A DNA stretch of 64,000 nt from Trichococcus sp. K1Tr (GTDB lineage Bacteria; Bacillota; Bacilli; Lactobacillales; Aerococcaceae), in contig NZ_JAQMHR010000005.1 in NCBI RefSeq assembly GCF_028309625.1, positions 137,620-201,619 of the forward strand, read 5' to 3'. A program made the position numbers and the translations under genes. Below are positions 28,447 to 36,696 of this stretch, piece after piece. The notes under the pieces were generated by a model. That model had not been told where the DNA came from. It made no database searches and worked only from the letters and a program-made list of their open reading frames with translations. Each line of letters opens with the position of its first letter. Within the stretch, counting starts at the first letter, position 1.

Positions 28447-28490
28447 ATAAACCAGCACAAACGCCTAAAAACATTTGTGTTGGTTTTTAT
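28447..28490 (+). terminator. Terminator after the unknown gene
   Basis: AAACCAGCACAAACG is repaired by CATTTGTGTTGGTTTTT. Almost the same element returns at 28744 and 30469. Confidence 0.8.
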
Positions 28491-28549
28491 CTTATGATTA
28501 AGGTGTGATAATATGTAAAGTGTAACCAATTGACTAAGTGGGTGATGAG

Positions 28550-28711
28550 ATGATTGATAAAGAAACGGCCCAAAAAATTCTGGATAAATATGACCGGGAC
28601 TATGCTACTTTTTCTGAAAAAGCAACGCGCAAGGAGTTTCATACTGTTTTGAAATATGTTGCGGATGAATCCAACAGAAGACAACGGAAACAAGTAGGGT
28701 TAGACAAATAA
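28550..28711 (+). CDS. Small protein of unknown function, 53 residues
   Basis: Reads MIDKETAQKILDKYDRDYAT, then FSEKATRKEFHTVLKYVADE and SNRRQRKQVGLDK. It is a charged helical protein. It is preceded by a weak GGTGATGAG and followed by its own terminator. A decayed copy of the same family at 10893-11030 shows it is a genuine protein-coding lineage. Function unknown; the basic end could bind nucleic acid or another protein. Confidence 0.7.
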   Translation: MIDKETAQKILDKYDRDYATFSEKATRKEFHTVLKYVADESNRRQRKQVGLDK

Positions 28712-28743
28712 AGAGCTTCATAAAATAAATTATGATTATAGGA

Positions 28744-28788
28744 TAAACCAGCACAAACGCCTAAAAAACGTTTGTGCTTATTTTTTTT
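28744..28788 (+). terminator. Terminator of the small protein gene
   Basis: AAACCAGCACAAACG with CGTTTGTGCT, followed by TTATTTTTTTT; near-copy of 28447-28490. Confidence 0.8.
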
Positions 28789-28864
28789 ACCCAATTCAAA
28801 CAAATGCTTAAATAAACTTGAATTTACTTATGAATGCTTATATAATTAAATTAAAGGTGGTGGG

Positions 28865-29629
28865 ATGATGTACCAAGAAGAGCGCATCCAGCAGATCCAA
28901 CAGCTGTTGGATGAGAGAAAAAGACTTTCCAAAAAAGAAATAATGGAAGCATTCGATATTTCGTCGGATACTGCTCGCCGGGATATCCTGGAATTTCTAA
29001 AAACCGGAAATGCTGTTCGTACGCATGGTGGCATTATGTTATCTGAAGAGAGCCCGAAGATACTCAGTTTTGGAGAGCGGACAGGCATACATAAACCTGA
29101 AAAAGAAAAAATGGCTGATAGAGTTTTGGAAGAAATAGCCGAGAATAGCACGTTATTTTTGGATGTGTCGACTACGTTATTCTTGGCAGCGCAGAAATTA
29201 AACAAAAAGTGTACGGTTTATACTCATTCCCTGGACAATGCCTTTGTATTGGGAATGAATCCAAAAATAAAGGTTCATCTTTTGGGTGGGGAGTTCAATC
29301 ATGAGGACAGGTTTTTCTTTTCGGTCCGGAGTTTGGAAGAAATCGATGCGATAAAATTTGATATTTGTTTTATCGGAGCGGCAAGTTTGGAGAAAGAGGG
29401 TATCTTTTTCAAAGAAGCGAACAATGCCTTGATCAAGCAAAAAGTGGTAAAACAAAGCCGCCAAGTGGTTTTGGTGGCTGAAAATCAGAAATTCAGCAAA
29501 GCAGCGCAGTACAAAGGCGCAAATTACAAGGACATCGCTTGCTTCATTACAGATAAAGTTCTGACACCAAAACAGCAGGCTTATTTCGAAGATGAAACAG
29601 AGATCATCTTTGAGGAGGAAACGGTATGA
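28865..29629 (+). CDS. DeoR family transcriptional regulator
   Basis: 254 residues. The N-terminal winged helix (MYQEERIQQIQQLLDERKRL, then SSDTARRDILEF) is followed by the DeoRC sugar-phosphate sensor domain (ENSTLFLDVSTTLFLAAQKL, FIGAASLEKEGIFF). It usually represses sugar-phosphate genes. Its stop overlaps the start of the HAD phosphatase gene (ATGA), so the two work together. ATG 28865 and 28868 are both possible after AAGGTGG. Confidence 0.9.
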   Translation: MMYQEERIQQIQQLLDERKRLSKKEIMEAFDISSDTARRDILEFLKTGNAVRTHGGIMLSEESPKILSFGERTGIHKPEKEKMADRVLEEIAENSTLFLDVSTTLFLAAQKLNKKCTVYTHSLDNAFVLGMNPKIKVHLLGGEFNHEDRFFFSVRSLEEIDAIKFDICFIGAASLEKEGIFFKEANNALIKQKVVKQSRQVVLVAENQKFSKAAQYKGANYKDIACFITDKVLTPKQQAYFEDETEIIFEEETV

Positions 29630-30438
29630 CAAAGATTGAGATGGTATTCAGCGATATAGATGGCACGTTGTTAAATTCGAACCATGAAGTTACAGCCGAA
29701 GCAAGCCAAATCATTCAAGACTTGGTTAAGCAAGGCACCAAAATCATTCTGGCATCCGCTAGACCGCCAGGAGCAATGGTTTCGATTGCCGATGAAGTTC
29801 AGTTGTCGTCACCGTTAGTTTGCTTTAACGGAGCACTGATCACACAATATAAAGAAGGGTCATTTGATGATCTGTATAGTCTGACTTTAGACCGATTGGA
29901 CACATTACAACTCTATCAAGCAGTATCCACAAAGTTTCCGGAAATAAGCTTTAATATCTATTCCGGCGAGCGGTGGTACGTTGAACGAGAAGATGAATGG
30001 GTAGAGCAAGAAGCGGCAATCACAAAAATGGATCCAGAATCCATCGCAATGGAAGATTTTCTGAACGAGCAATTTCCTGTCCACAAAATCCTGTGTATGG
30101 GAAATCCGGATGATATTCAAAAACTGGAGGATGAGCTGGCAGAGGCAAACTTATCAAACATTTCCTACTACCGATCAAAAGACACCTATATGGAAATCGT
30201 CAATAATCAGGTATCAAAGCTGGGGGCACTTCACTTTTTATGTGAAAAATATGGCGTTGAATTGGAAAGCACTTTAGCAATCGGTGACAATTTCAACGAT
30301 ATGCCGATGATCATACACTCAGGTAAAGGAATCGCAATGGGAAATGCTCCTGATGAGGTAAAACAAGCAGCTGATTATGTAACGGATACGAATGATGAGA
30401 ATGGTTTTTATAAGGCGTTGGCAAAGTGTTTTGGATAA
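29626..30438 (+). CDS. Cof-type HAD phosphatase
   Basis: Sugar-phosphate or related phosphatase of 270 residues. Motif I is FSDIDGTLLNS with nucleophile Asp near residue 10, motif II is ILASAR, a C2B cap lies in the middle, and motif IV is IGDNFNDMPM near 220. Coupled to the DeoR regulator, whose effector could be its substrate. Confidence 0.9.
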   Translation: MTKIEMVFSDIDGTLLNSNHEVTAEASQIIQDLVKQGTKIILASARPPGAMVSIADEVQLSSPLVCFNGALITQYKEGSFDDLYSLTLDRLDTLQLYQAVSTKFPEISFNIYSGERWYVEREDEWVEQEAAITKMDPESIAMEDFLNEQFPVHKILCMGNPDDIQKLEDELAEANLSNISYYRSKDTYMEIVNNQVSKLGALHFLCEKYGVELESTLAIGDNFNDMPMIIHSGKGIAMGNAPDEVKQAADYVTDTNDENGFYKALAKCFG

Positions 30439-30468
30439 ATGAAATTGATTCAGAAAGTGAATCAAAAA

Positions 30469-30509
30469 TAAGCACAAACGCTTATCATAAAACGTTTGTG
30501 CTTATTTTT
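30469..30509 (+). terminator. Terminator of the DeoR/HAD operon
   Basis: ATAAGCACAAACG pairs with CGTTTGTGCTTAT; related in sequence to the terminators at 28447 and 28744. Confidence 0.85.
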
Positions 30510-30601
30510 CGTACATTCATCGAACCTCCAAATTAACCTCCTTCAAAATCACACTAAACAATGAGCACAGAGATGCTTGCTAATTCTTAAGGTCCACTGC
30601 T

Positions 30602-30928
30602 CTAGAATAAAGAGGAGAAATCTTGCTTCTGATGAAATATCCTTACGATAGTGATTAGCTTATTCTCATCTTCAACATAGTAAACCGCTACGTAAGGATC
30701 TACAAATAGCAATCGATAGCCGATTTCGGTCGATACAGGAACACCTAATTTATCATTTGCAAGAACGCCCATATTTGGAACACTTTTTAATAATTCAATT
30801 CGATCAATGATGGAAAGAACATATGCATCTGTTCGAGCTTTTTCTATAAAATACTCCCCCACATATGCGCTGATTGATTGTAAATCTTCTATAGCTACTT
30901 CTGAAAATTCAATTGAATATTTTTTCAT
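30602..30928 (-). CDS. RelE/ParE-type toxin
   Basis: 108 residues of the RelE/ParE fold: KKYSIEFSEVAIEDLQSISA, then YRLLFVDPYVAVYYVEDE and VRIFHQKQDF. It may be a ribosome-dependent mRNA interferase or a gyrase poison; the sequence does not decide. It follows the antitoxin gene by two bases. Confidence 0.88.
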   Translation of the reverse strand: MKKYSIEFSEVAIEDLQSISAYVGEYFIEKARTDAYVLSIIDRIELLKSVPNMGVLANDKLGVPVSTEIGYRLLFVDPYVAVYYVEDENKLITIVRIFHQKQDFSSLF

Positions 30929-30930
30929 AA

Positions 30931-31239
30931 TCAGCCCTTATTCGAACTGGTGAACAAAGCTCTTACTTCGTCGATCCCTTTTGTTTTGCCCTGCTTAGCA
31001 GCGTCCGTCCCTTTGGCGAGTTCAGCCTGAAGTTTTCTTAGTTGGATTGTTTTCTGGTCGTCATTAGTAACTTCGAAGGGCAGCCCGTTATGTCTGATTA
31101 TCTGATCAAGAGTCATATTAATGACAGTGCTTAAATCCAATTGCATACCTTCAACAATTTCAGTCGCTTTTTTCTTTAATTCCCGATTGGTTCTTACACG
31201 GATGTAGTCATCTTTAACATTTGGAGAGTTTGTTCCCAT
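30931..31239 (-). CDS. RelB/DinJ-type antitoxin
   Basis: 102 residues. The N-terminal ribbon-helix-helix (YIRVRTNRELKKKATEIVEG) is typical of RelB/DinJ, followed by NMTLDQIIRHNGLPFEV. It binds the toxin below and represses the operon. It starts after AGGAGGTC. Confidence 0.9.
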   Translation of the reverse strand: MGTNSPNVKDDYIRVRTNRELKKKATEIVEGMQLDLSTVINMTLDQIIRHNGLPFEVTNDDQKTIQLRKLQAELAKGTDAAKQGKTKGIDEVRALFTSSNKG

Positions 31240-31261
31240 AATAATGACCTCCTTTTACCTC

Positions 31262-31290
31262 ATTGTAATCACATTGACGTACAAAGTAAA
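31262..31290 (-). promoter_or_regulatory. Promoter of the RelBE-like operon
   Basis: Minus strand: TTTACT (31290-31285), 17-base spacer, TACAAT (31267-31262). From 31291 to 31554, upstream of hsdM, only an AT-rich stretch with a palindrome ACTATACGGAGCTATAGT near 31481 is visible. Confidence 0.55.
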
Positions 31291-31554
31291 GTTTGATGCA
31301 ATCAAGTAGGGAATAATATCATTCTGCAGAATATGAAAAAAAGTTTTTAATCTATTAAAGCGATTTGTTCTAATGTTCGCTTACATACATCGTAAGTTAG
31401 TGGTATCATTAAAGGTATTTCAAAAATAATAAATAATATGGGATGACTAAAATACAGTTATGAAATGCCTTGTTATAGGACTATACGGAGCTATAGTATC
31501 GTATATTAGGCGTTTTTTCCATGTTACAAAGTACGTTCAAAGAGGAGTTATCAT

Positions 31555-33141
31555 ATGGGTGCCGAGTTAAATTCAAAATTATTTAGTGCTGCTGACAATT
31601 TGCGCAGTAAGATGGATGCGTCTGAATATAAAAATTATTTACTAGGGTTAATTTTCTACAAATATCTCTCAGATAAACTTTTAGAAAAGGTTGTAGAGTT
31701 AGCTGACGAATCTCTGACGGAATACAACACGCCAGAAAAGCAAACGCAATTATATCGTGACTTATTGGTAGACGAAGATTCGAAGAGCGATCTGATTGAA
31801 ACCTTAGTGGACACTCTAGGTTATGATATCGAACCTGACTTCCTATTCAATGTTTTGACGAGCGAAGCGAAACAGAACATTTTCCAATTGAATGATTTGA
31901 ATAAAGCATTCATTGATCTTTCGACAAAATACAGCCAGTTCAATGGTTTGTTCGATGACGTAGATCTGAAATCCAAAAAGCTTGGAGCAGATGATCAGCA
32001 ACGGAACATTACAATTTCTGAAGTACTAAAAAAACTGAATGATGTCGATGTGCTTGGTCATAATGGAGATGTTATCGGGGATGCTTATGAATTCCTGATC
32101 AGCCAATTTGCCTCTGAAGCAGGAAAAAAGGCAGGCGAGTTCTATACACCACACGAAGTATCCGACATGATGGCGCGCATCGCAGCCATCGGGCAGGAAG
32201 ACAAACAACTATTCAGCGTATTTGATCCGACTATGGGATCGGGTTCGTTGATGCTGAATATACGCAACTACTTAAACTATCCTGAAAGCGTGAAATATCA
32301 TGGTCAGGAGTTGAATACTACTACCTTCAATTTGGCAAAAATGAACCTCATTTTGCATGGCGTCGACAATGAAGATATCCGTTTGCGAAACGGCGATACG
32401 TTGAACAAAGACTGGCCTACAGATGAACCGTACACTTTCGATTCGGTTGTAATGAATCCGCCTTATTCAGCCAAATGGTCTGCTGATGATACTTTCTTGG
32501 ATGATTCACGCTTCAATAAATACGGAAAACTAGCACCAAAATCGAAAGCTGACTTTGCGTTCTTGTTGCACGGCTTTTACCACTTGAAAGATTCCGGAAC
32601 TATGGCCATTGTATTGCCTCATGGCGTTCTGTTCCGCGGAGCAGCAGAGGGTGTCATCCGTAAGAAACTGCTAGAAGATGGCAGCATCGATACAGTAATT
32701 GGGATGCCAGTAAATCTGTTCTTTGGAACTTCAATTCCTACTACAGTCATTATTCTGAAGAAAAACCGTACAACACGCGACGTTCTGTTTATTGATGCAA
32801 GCAAGGATTTTCTTAAAGGTAAGAACCAGAATAAGCTATCGATAGAGAACATTGATAAAGTTGTCGAAACCTATAAAAATAGAGAAGACGTTGAGAAGTA
32901 CGCGTACGTTGCTAGCTTCGATGAAATCAAAGAGAACGACTTCAACTTGAACATTCCTCGCTACGTGGATACCTTTGAAGAGCAGGAAGAAATCGACATT
33001 GTTGACCTAAGCAATGAGCTAGTGGCTCTCAATCAGCAAATCAAAGAAGCCGAAAATGATTTCCTTTCGATGCTCGATGAATTAGCGGTTACTGATGAAA
33101 CGCGCGATATTATCGAAGCTACGAAGGCGGTGTTTCGGTGA
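31555..33141 (+). CDS. hsdM: Type I restriction-modification methyltransferase subunit
   Basis: N6-adenine methyltransferase, 528 residues. The N-terminal HsdM domain starts with KLFSAADNLRSKMDASEYKN, GLIFYKYLSDK. The SAM site is in VFDPTMGSGSLML near 222, and the catalytic motif is NPPYSAKW near 301. It forms M2S with HsdS and R2M2S with HsdR. The start follows AGAGGAG, and the stop overlaps the hsdS start. Confidence 0.95.
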   Translation: MGAELNSKLFSAADNLRSKMDASEYKNYLLGLIFYKYLSDKLLEKVVELADESLTEYNTPEKQTQLYRDLLVDEDSKSDLIETLVDTLGYDIEPDFLFNVLTSEAKQNIFQLNDLNKAFIDLSTKYSQFNGLFDDVDLKSKKLGADDQQRNITISEVLKKLNDVDVLGHNGDVIGDAYEFLISQFASEAGKKAGEFYTPHEVSDMMARIAAIGQEDKQLFSVFDPTMGSGSLMLNIRNYLNYPESVKYHGQELNTTTFNLAKMNLILHGVDNEDIRLRNGDTLNKDWPTDEPYTFDSVVMNPPYSAKWSADDTFLDDSRFNKYGKLAPKSKADFAFLLHGFYHLKDSGTMAIVLPHGVLFRGAAEGVIRKKLLEDGSIDTVIGMPVNLFFGTSIPTTVIILKKNRTTRDVLFIDASKDFLKGKNQNKLSIENIDKVVETYKNREDVEKYAYVASFDEIKENDFNLNIPRYVDTFEEQEEIDIVDLSNELVALNQQIKEAENDFLSMLDELAVTDETRDIIEATKAVFR

Positions 33142-34367
33142 TGACTGAACCGGAAAAAAGAGTGCCGGAATTGCGCTTTAAAGACTTTGTTGATGATTGG
33201 GAACAGCGTAAGTTTGAGGATGGAACTTCAAAAATTGGTGATGGACTTCACGGTACTCCTGAATACACAGAAAATGGAGAAGTTGCTTTCATCAATGGAA
33301 ATAACTTAGTAAACGGAAAAATAGTAATTAATGATCAAACTAAATTTGTTACAAGTAAACAGCAATCTAAAGCTGATGCAGAATTGAATGAGAATACAAT
33401 ACTAATGTCAATAAATGGAACAATTGGAAATCTTGCTTGGTATAAAGGTGAAAAACTCATGTTGGGTAAGAGTGCTGCCTTTATTGAAGTTAAATCTTTC
33501 CACAAAAAATTCATATATCAACTACTTCAAACACACAAAATTAAGAATTATTTTTTGAATAATTTAACAGGAACTACGATAAAAAACTTAGGTTTAAAAA
33601 CTATAAGAGAAACCCCGATTTTAGTTCCAAATTCAGATGAACAGGAAAAAGTGGGTTCATTCTTTGAAAGATTAGATGACACTATCGCTCTTCATCAGCG
33701 AAAACTTGATTTATTAAATCAGCTGAAACAAACGTTTCTACAAGTGATGTTTCCAAAAAATGAGGGGAATGTTCCAACCCTAAGATTTGCAGGTTTTTCC
33801 GAACCATGGGAACAGCATAAGTTAGGTGAACTTGCTTATGTAGTTGGTGGTGGAACCCCAAGTACGAGCACTGACGATTATTGGAATGGGAATATCAACT
33901 GGTATTCCCCTGCTGAAATTGGAAACCAAATCTTTGTAAAGGGTAGTCAAAAGAGAATTACAAAGGCTGGCTTACAAAAAAGTTCTGCTAAAATTTTGCC
34001 GGTTGGAACAGTTTTATTTACTTCTCGTGCTGGAATTGGAAAGACTGCAATCCTAGCTAAAGAAGGAGCAACAAATCAAGGCTTTCAATCGATTGTTCCT
34101 CATGAAAATGAACTGGATTCTTATTTCATTTATTCAAGAACCCATGAATTGAAACAGTATGGAGAAACAATTGGAGCTGGCTCAACTTTTATAGAAGTGT
34201 CAGGTAAGCAAATGGTCAAAATGCCCATCTTAACTCCTCCGTTGGAGGAGCAAACTAAAATCGGATTTTTCTTTAAGCAGCTAGATAATAATATCGGTCT
34301 TCAGCAAGGCAAGCTCGAAAACTTATTAGAATTGAAGTTCGTGCTGTTAGGAAAGATGTTCATCTAG
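33141..34367 (+). CDS. hsdS: Type I restriction-modification specificity subunit, active copy
   Basis: Sets the DNA sequence recognised; 408 residues. Two target-recognition domains: the first about residues 20-165 (starting GDGLHGTPEYTENGEVAFI), the second about 225-375 (VVGGGTPSTSTDDYWNG). Each is followed by a coiled-coil spacer (LHQRKLDLLNQLKQTFLQVM; LQQGKLENLLELKF). The ATG overlaps the hsdM stop. Three stretches of this gene are repeated in inverted orientation in the silent copy at 35412-36620. Confidence 0.93.
   Translation: MTEPEKRVPELRFKDFVDDWEQRKFEDGTSKIGDGLHGTPEYTENGEVAFINGNNLVNGKIVINDQTKFVTSKQQSKADAELNENTILMSINGTIGNLAWYKGEKLMLGKSAAFIEVKSFHKKFIYQLLQTHKIKNYFLNNLTGTTIKNLGLKTIRETPILVPNSDEQEKVGSFFERLDDTIALHQRKLDLLNQLKQTFLQVMFPKNEGNVPTLRFAGFSEPWEQHKLGELAYVVGGGTPSTSTDDYWNGNINWYSPAEIGNQIFVKGSQKRITKAGLQKSSAKILPVGTVLFTSRAGIGKTAILAKEGATNQGFQSIVPHENELDSYFIYSRTHELKQYGETIGAGSTFIEVSGKQMVKMPILTPPLEEQTKIGFFFKQLDNNIGLQQGKLENLLELKFVLLGKMFI
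33197..33214 (+). repeat. Inverted repeat a, hsdS arm
   Basis: 18 bases beginning TTGGGAACAGCG, before the first recognition domain. An identical inverted copy lies at 36571-36588 at the 5' end of the silent gene. Recombination here would exchange the whole body of the protein. Confidence 0.75.
33685..33754 (+). repeat. Inverted repeat b, hsdS arm
   Basis: 70 bases encoding the central spacer (ALHQRKLDLLNQLKQTF). The exact inverted copy is at 36031-36100. Recombination here would swap the second recognition domain only. Confidence 0.85.
33843..34215 (+). repeat. Inverted repeat c, hsdS arm
   Basis: 373 bases covering the GGGTPSTST recognition domain, almost identical to the inverted copy at 36179-36551. 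The domain is thus second in the active gene and first in the silent gene. Confidence 0.85.
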
Positions 34368-34387
34368 CCAATTTTTTGCAGTAACAA

Positions 34388-34447
34388 GAAAACCTCCTGA
34401 TAATAAAGTGATGACATGTTCATCAAATATATTATCAGGAGGTTTTT
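34388..34447 (+). terminator. Terminator after hsdS that also holds the recombinase ribosome site
   Basis: AAAACCTCCTGATAAT pairs with ATTATCAGGAGGTTTT, followed by T-rich sequence. The downstream arm contains AGGAGG (34437-34442), the ribosome binding site for the TTG start at 34451, so folding would both end hsdS transcripts and hide the site. Confidence 0.8.
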
Positions 34448-34450
34448 ATT

Positions 34451-35380
34451 TTGGTTAGAAAGAGAAAATCAAATCAGTTGTTTTACGAGTACTTTGAGGA
34501 ATGGATTGAGTTATACAAGGTTGGTGCAGTTCGGTCCGTTACATTGAACAAGTATAATATGTCTTTGCAAAGGGTTTATGAACTGGCGCCGAGTTTGAAA
34601 ATTGGAGAGATGGATAGAAGGAGGTACCAACAGTTACTAAATGATTATGCTCTTACACATGAGAAACAAACTACAATGGATTTTCATCATCAGTTAAAAG
34701 GAGCCATACTTGATGCTGTTGATGAGGGCTTGATTGATACGAATCCAACGCGAAAAATTATCATTAAAGGTAAGCAGCCCAAAGAGAAGCGAACGAAATT
34801 TTTAAATCAGTTTGAAATTCAGGCACTGTTAAGACAATTAGATTTGACACAGGAAATAAATTGGGACTGGTTTATCTTGTTAGTTGCAAAAACAGGGCTT
34901 CGCTTTTCAGAGGCATTAGCTCTTACTCCAAATGATTTCGACTTTTCCAAGCAGAAGCTAAGTATCACTAAAACTTGGAACTACAAAGGAACCAAAGGAG
35001 ATTTCCAACCTACGAAGAATGAGTCTTCGAAACGAACACTCCAAATTGATTGGCAGACAGCCATGCAATTCTCCCAGCTTATTAAACATCTGGATGCTGA
35101 TAAGCCAATTTTCGTAAAGAACAGAGTTTTTAATTCTACAATCAACTATCGCCTGAAAACACTCTGCACAAATGCGAACATCCCTATCATCACAATTCAC
35201 AGTCTCAGACATACACATGCTTCATTATTATTGTTTGCAGGCGTGTCAATTGCGAGCGTTGCCACTAGACTAGGGCATTCAAGTATGACCACAACCCAAG
35301 AAACGTATCTCCATATCATTCAAGAACTTGAAAATCAAGATAATGAGAAGATCATGAAGCATTTGGCTCTGCTGTTGTAA
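34451..35380 (+). CDS. Tyrosine recombinase of the hsdS inversion system
   Basis: 309 residues. An N-terminal SAM-like DNA-binding domain (about 10-100) is followed by the catalytic domain with Arg in TGLRFSEAL, the HxxR box in HSLRHTHAS, His in LGHSS and Tyr in TQETYLHI. It starts at TTG 34451, eight bases after AGGAGG. Lying between two convergent hsdS genes, it is the natural inverting enzyme, like CreX/PsrA-type recombinases of other phase-variable type I loci. Confidence 0.9.
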   Translation: MVRKRKSNQLFYEYFEEWIELYKVGAVRSVTLNKYNMSLQRVYELAPSLKIGEMDRRRYQQLLNDYALTHEKQTTMDFHHQLKGAILDAVDEGLIDTNPTRKIIIKGKQPKEKRTKFLNQFEIQALLRQLDLTQEINWDWFILLVAKTGLRFSEALALTPNDFDFSKQKLSITKTWNYKGTKGDFQPTKNESSKRTLQIDWQTAMQFSQLIKHLDADKPIFVKNRVFNSTINYRLKTLCTNANIPIITIHSLRHTHASLLLFAGVSIASVATRLGHSSMTTTQETYLHIIQELENQDNEKIMKHLALLL

Positions 35381-35386
35381 GCCAAT

Positions 35387-35414
35387 TTAAAAAGGCACCT
35401 CGTGTGCCTTTTTA
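35387..35414. terminator. Bidirectional terminator between recombinase and silent hsdS
   Basis: TTTAAAAAGGCAC pairs with GTGCCTTTTTAAA around a few bases; it serves both convergent genes. Confidence 0.85.
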
Positions 35415-36620
35415 AATGAACATTTTATTTAGTAAAGTGCTTTTTAAAGATTGAATGTTATCAATCTTTTGTTGATGAAGATCGATAGTATCGTCTAGCT
35501 TTCTAAAGTAGTTACCTAATGATTTCTGTTCATCAAATTCAGGAATATGAATTAAGAAATCACTTAATACTTCCTTAGTGATAGTTTTTATAGTACCGCC
35601 TGGAGCCGTTCTTTTTTCAATTTCAAATAATTGTTGAATTACATATGCAAAATAGTATTCATCTATTGGTTGCTTATAGCTCTCAAATATCAAAAGTGTT
35701 CTGTCCACATATGAAGGATATTGAGTTATCGCTACTCGGCCAATACTACCTTGTAATGTTACAACCACTTTCCCAGCTTCTACAAATACACTTTTTGGTT
35801 GAGCCAATTTACTAATTTTCTGCTTTGTGTTATTAACTAGTCTTAAGTTATTCCCAACGTCAACAACCTGGACAAACGGCATTCCGTTTGTTTCATCGTA
35901 CCATTTCTTTTCACCATACGGTTGAGGAAATGAACCTCTTCTAAAATTTGCCATCTCAATTAACTTACGCGGTTCCCAGGGTTCGGAAAAACCATCAAAT
36001 CTTAGGGTTGGAATATTCCACCCATTGTGAGGAAACATCACTTGTAGAAACGTTTGTTTCAGCTGATTTAATAAATCAAGTTTTCGCTGATGAAGAGCGA
36101 AAGTATCATCAAGTTTTTTGAAAAACGTACCGATTTGGATTTGTTCTTGTAATCTAGGCATAAGCATAGGCATTTTTGCCATTTGCTTACCTGACACTTC
36201 TATAAAAGTTGAGCCAGCTCCAATTGTTTCTCCATACTGTTTCAATTCATGGGTTCTTGAATAAATGAAATAAGAATCCAGTTCATTTTCATGAGGAACA
36301 ATCGATTGAAAGCCTTGATTTGTTGCTCCTTCTTTAGCTAGGATTGCAGTCTTTCCAATTCCAGCACGAGAAGTAAATAAAACTGTTCCAACCGGCAAAA
36401 TTTTAGCAGAACTTTTTTGTAAGCCAGCCTTTGTAATTCTCTTTTGACTACCCTTTACAAAGATTTGGTTTCCAATTTCAGCAGGGGAATACCAGTCGAT
36501 ATTCCCATTCCAATAATCGTCAGTGCTCGTACTTGGGGTTCCGCCACCAACTATATCCGATATTTCACCTAACTTACGCTGTTCCCAAGCTCTTAACGTC
36601 CAATGCTCAGAAATACCACA
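35412..36620 (-). CDS. Silent, promoterless hsdS cassette
   Basis: An open frame of about 403 codons with no start codon of its own: a stop at 36623-36621 is followed directly by ISEHWTLRAWEQRKL. The first recognition domain is the GGGTPSTST type found second in active hsdS. The second, different domain begins FRRGSFPQPYGEKKWYDETN. A central spacer identical in DNA to active hsdS separates them. Nothing drives its expression, so it works as a donor for inversion. An internal ATG at 36398 could make a truncated protein, but it lacks a ribosome site. Confidence 0.85.
   Translation of the reverse strand, partial: CGISEHWTLRAWEQRKLGEISDIVGGGTPSTSTDDYWNGNIDWYSPAEIGNQIFVKGSQKRITKAGLQKSSAKILPVGTVLFTSRAGIGKTAILAKEGATNQGFQSIVPHENELDSYFIYSRTHELKQYGETIGAGSTFIEVSGKQMAKMPMLMPRLQEQIQIGTFFKKLDDTFALHQRKLDLLNQLKQTFLQVMFPHNGWNIPTLRFDGFSEPWEPRKLIEMANFRRGSFPQPYGEKKWYDETNGMPFVQVVDVGNNLRLVNNTKQKISKLAQPKSVFVEAGKVVVTLQGSIGRVAITQYPSYVDRTLLIFESYKQPIDEYYFAYVIQQLFEIEKRTAPGGTIKTITKEVLSDFLIHIPEFDEQKSLGNYFRKLDDTIDLHQQKIDNIQSLKSTLLNKMFI
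36031..36100 (-). repeat. Inverted repeat b, silent arm
   Basis: 70-base inverted match of 33685-33754. Confidence 0.85.
36179..36551 (-). repeat. Inverted repeat c, silent arm
   Basis: 373-base inverted match of 33843-34215 with only a few differences. Confidence 0.85.
36571..36588 (-). repeat. Inverted repeat a, silent arm
   Basis: 18-base inverted match of 33197-33214. Confidence 0.75.
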
Positions 36621-36636
36621 TTAAATGAAACAATCG

Positions 36637-36645
36637 TGATATAAT
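36637..36645 (+). promoter_or_regulatory. TG-extended -10 of hsdR
   Basis: TGATATAAT at 36637-36645, about 50 bases before the hsdR start. It gives hsdR its own promoter outside the invertible segment, so restriction continues whichever way hsdS is oriented. Confidence 0.6.
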
Positions 36646-36696
36646 TTAATAGATAATTTGTGGGGGAATTAAGTATATAGTTTAGGTGGGAAGCTT

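Noticed and set aside
35412..36398. Silent hsdS as a normally expressed second specificity gene
   Set aside because: No promoter, ribosome site or start codon; a stop sits directly before the coding part.
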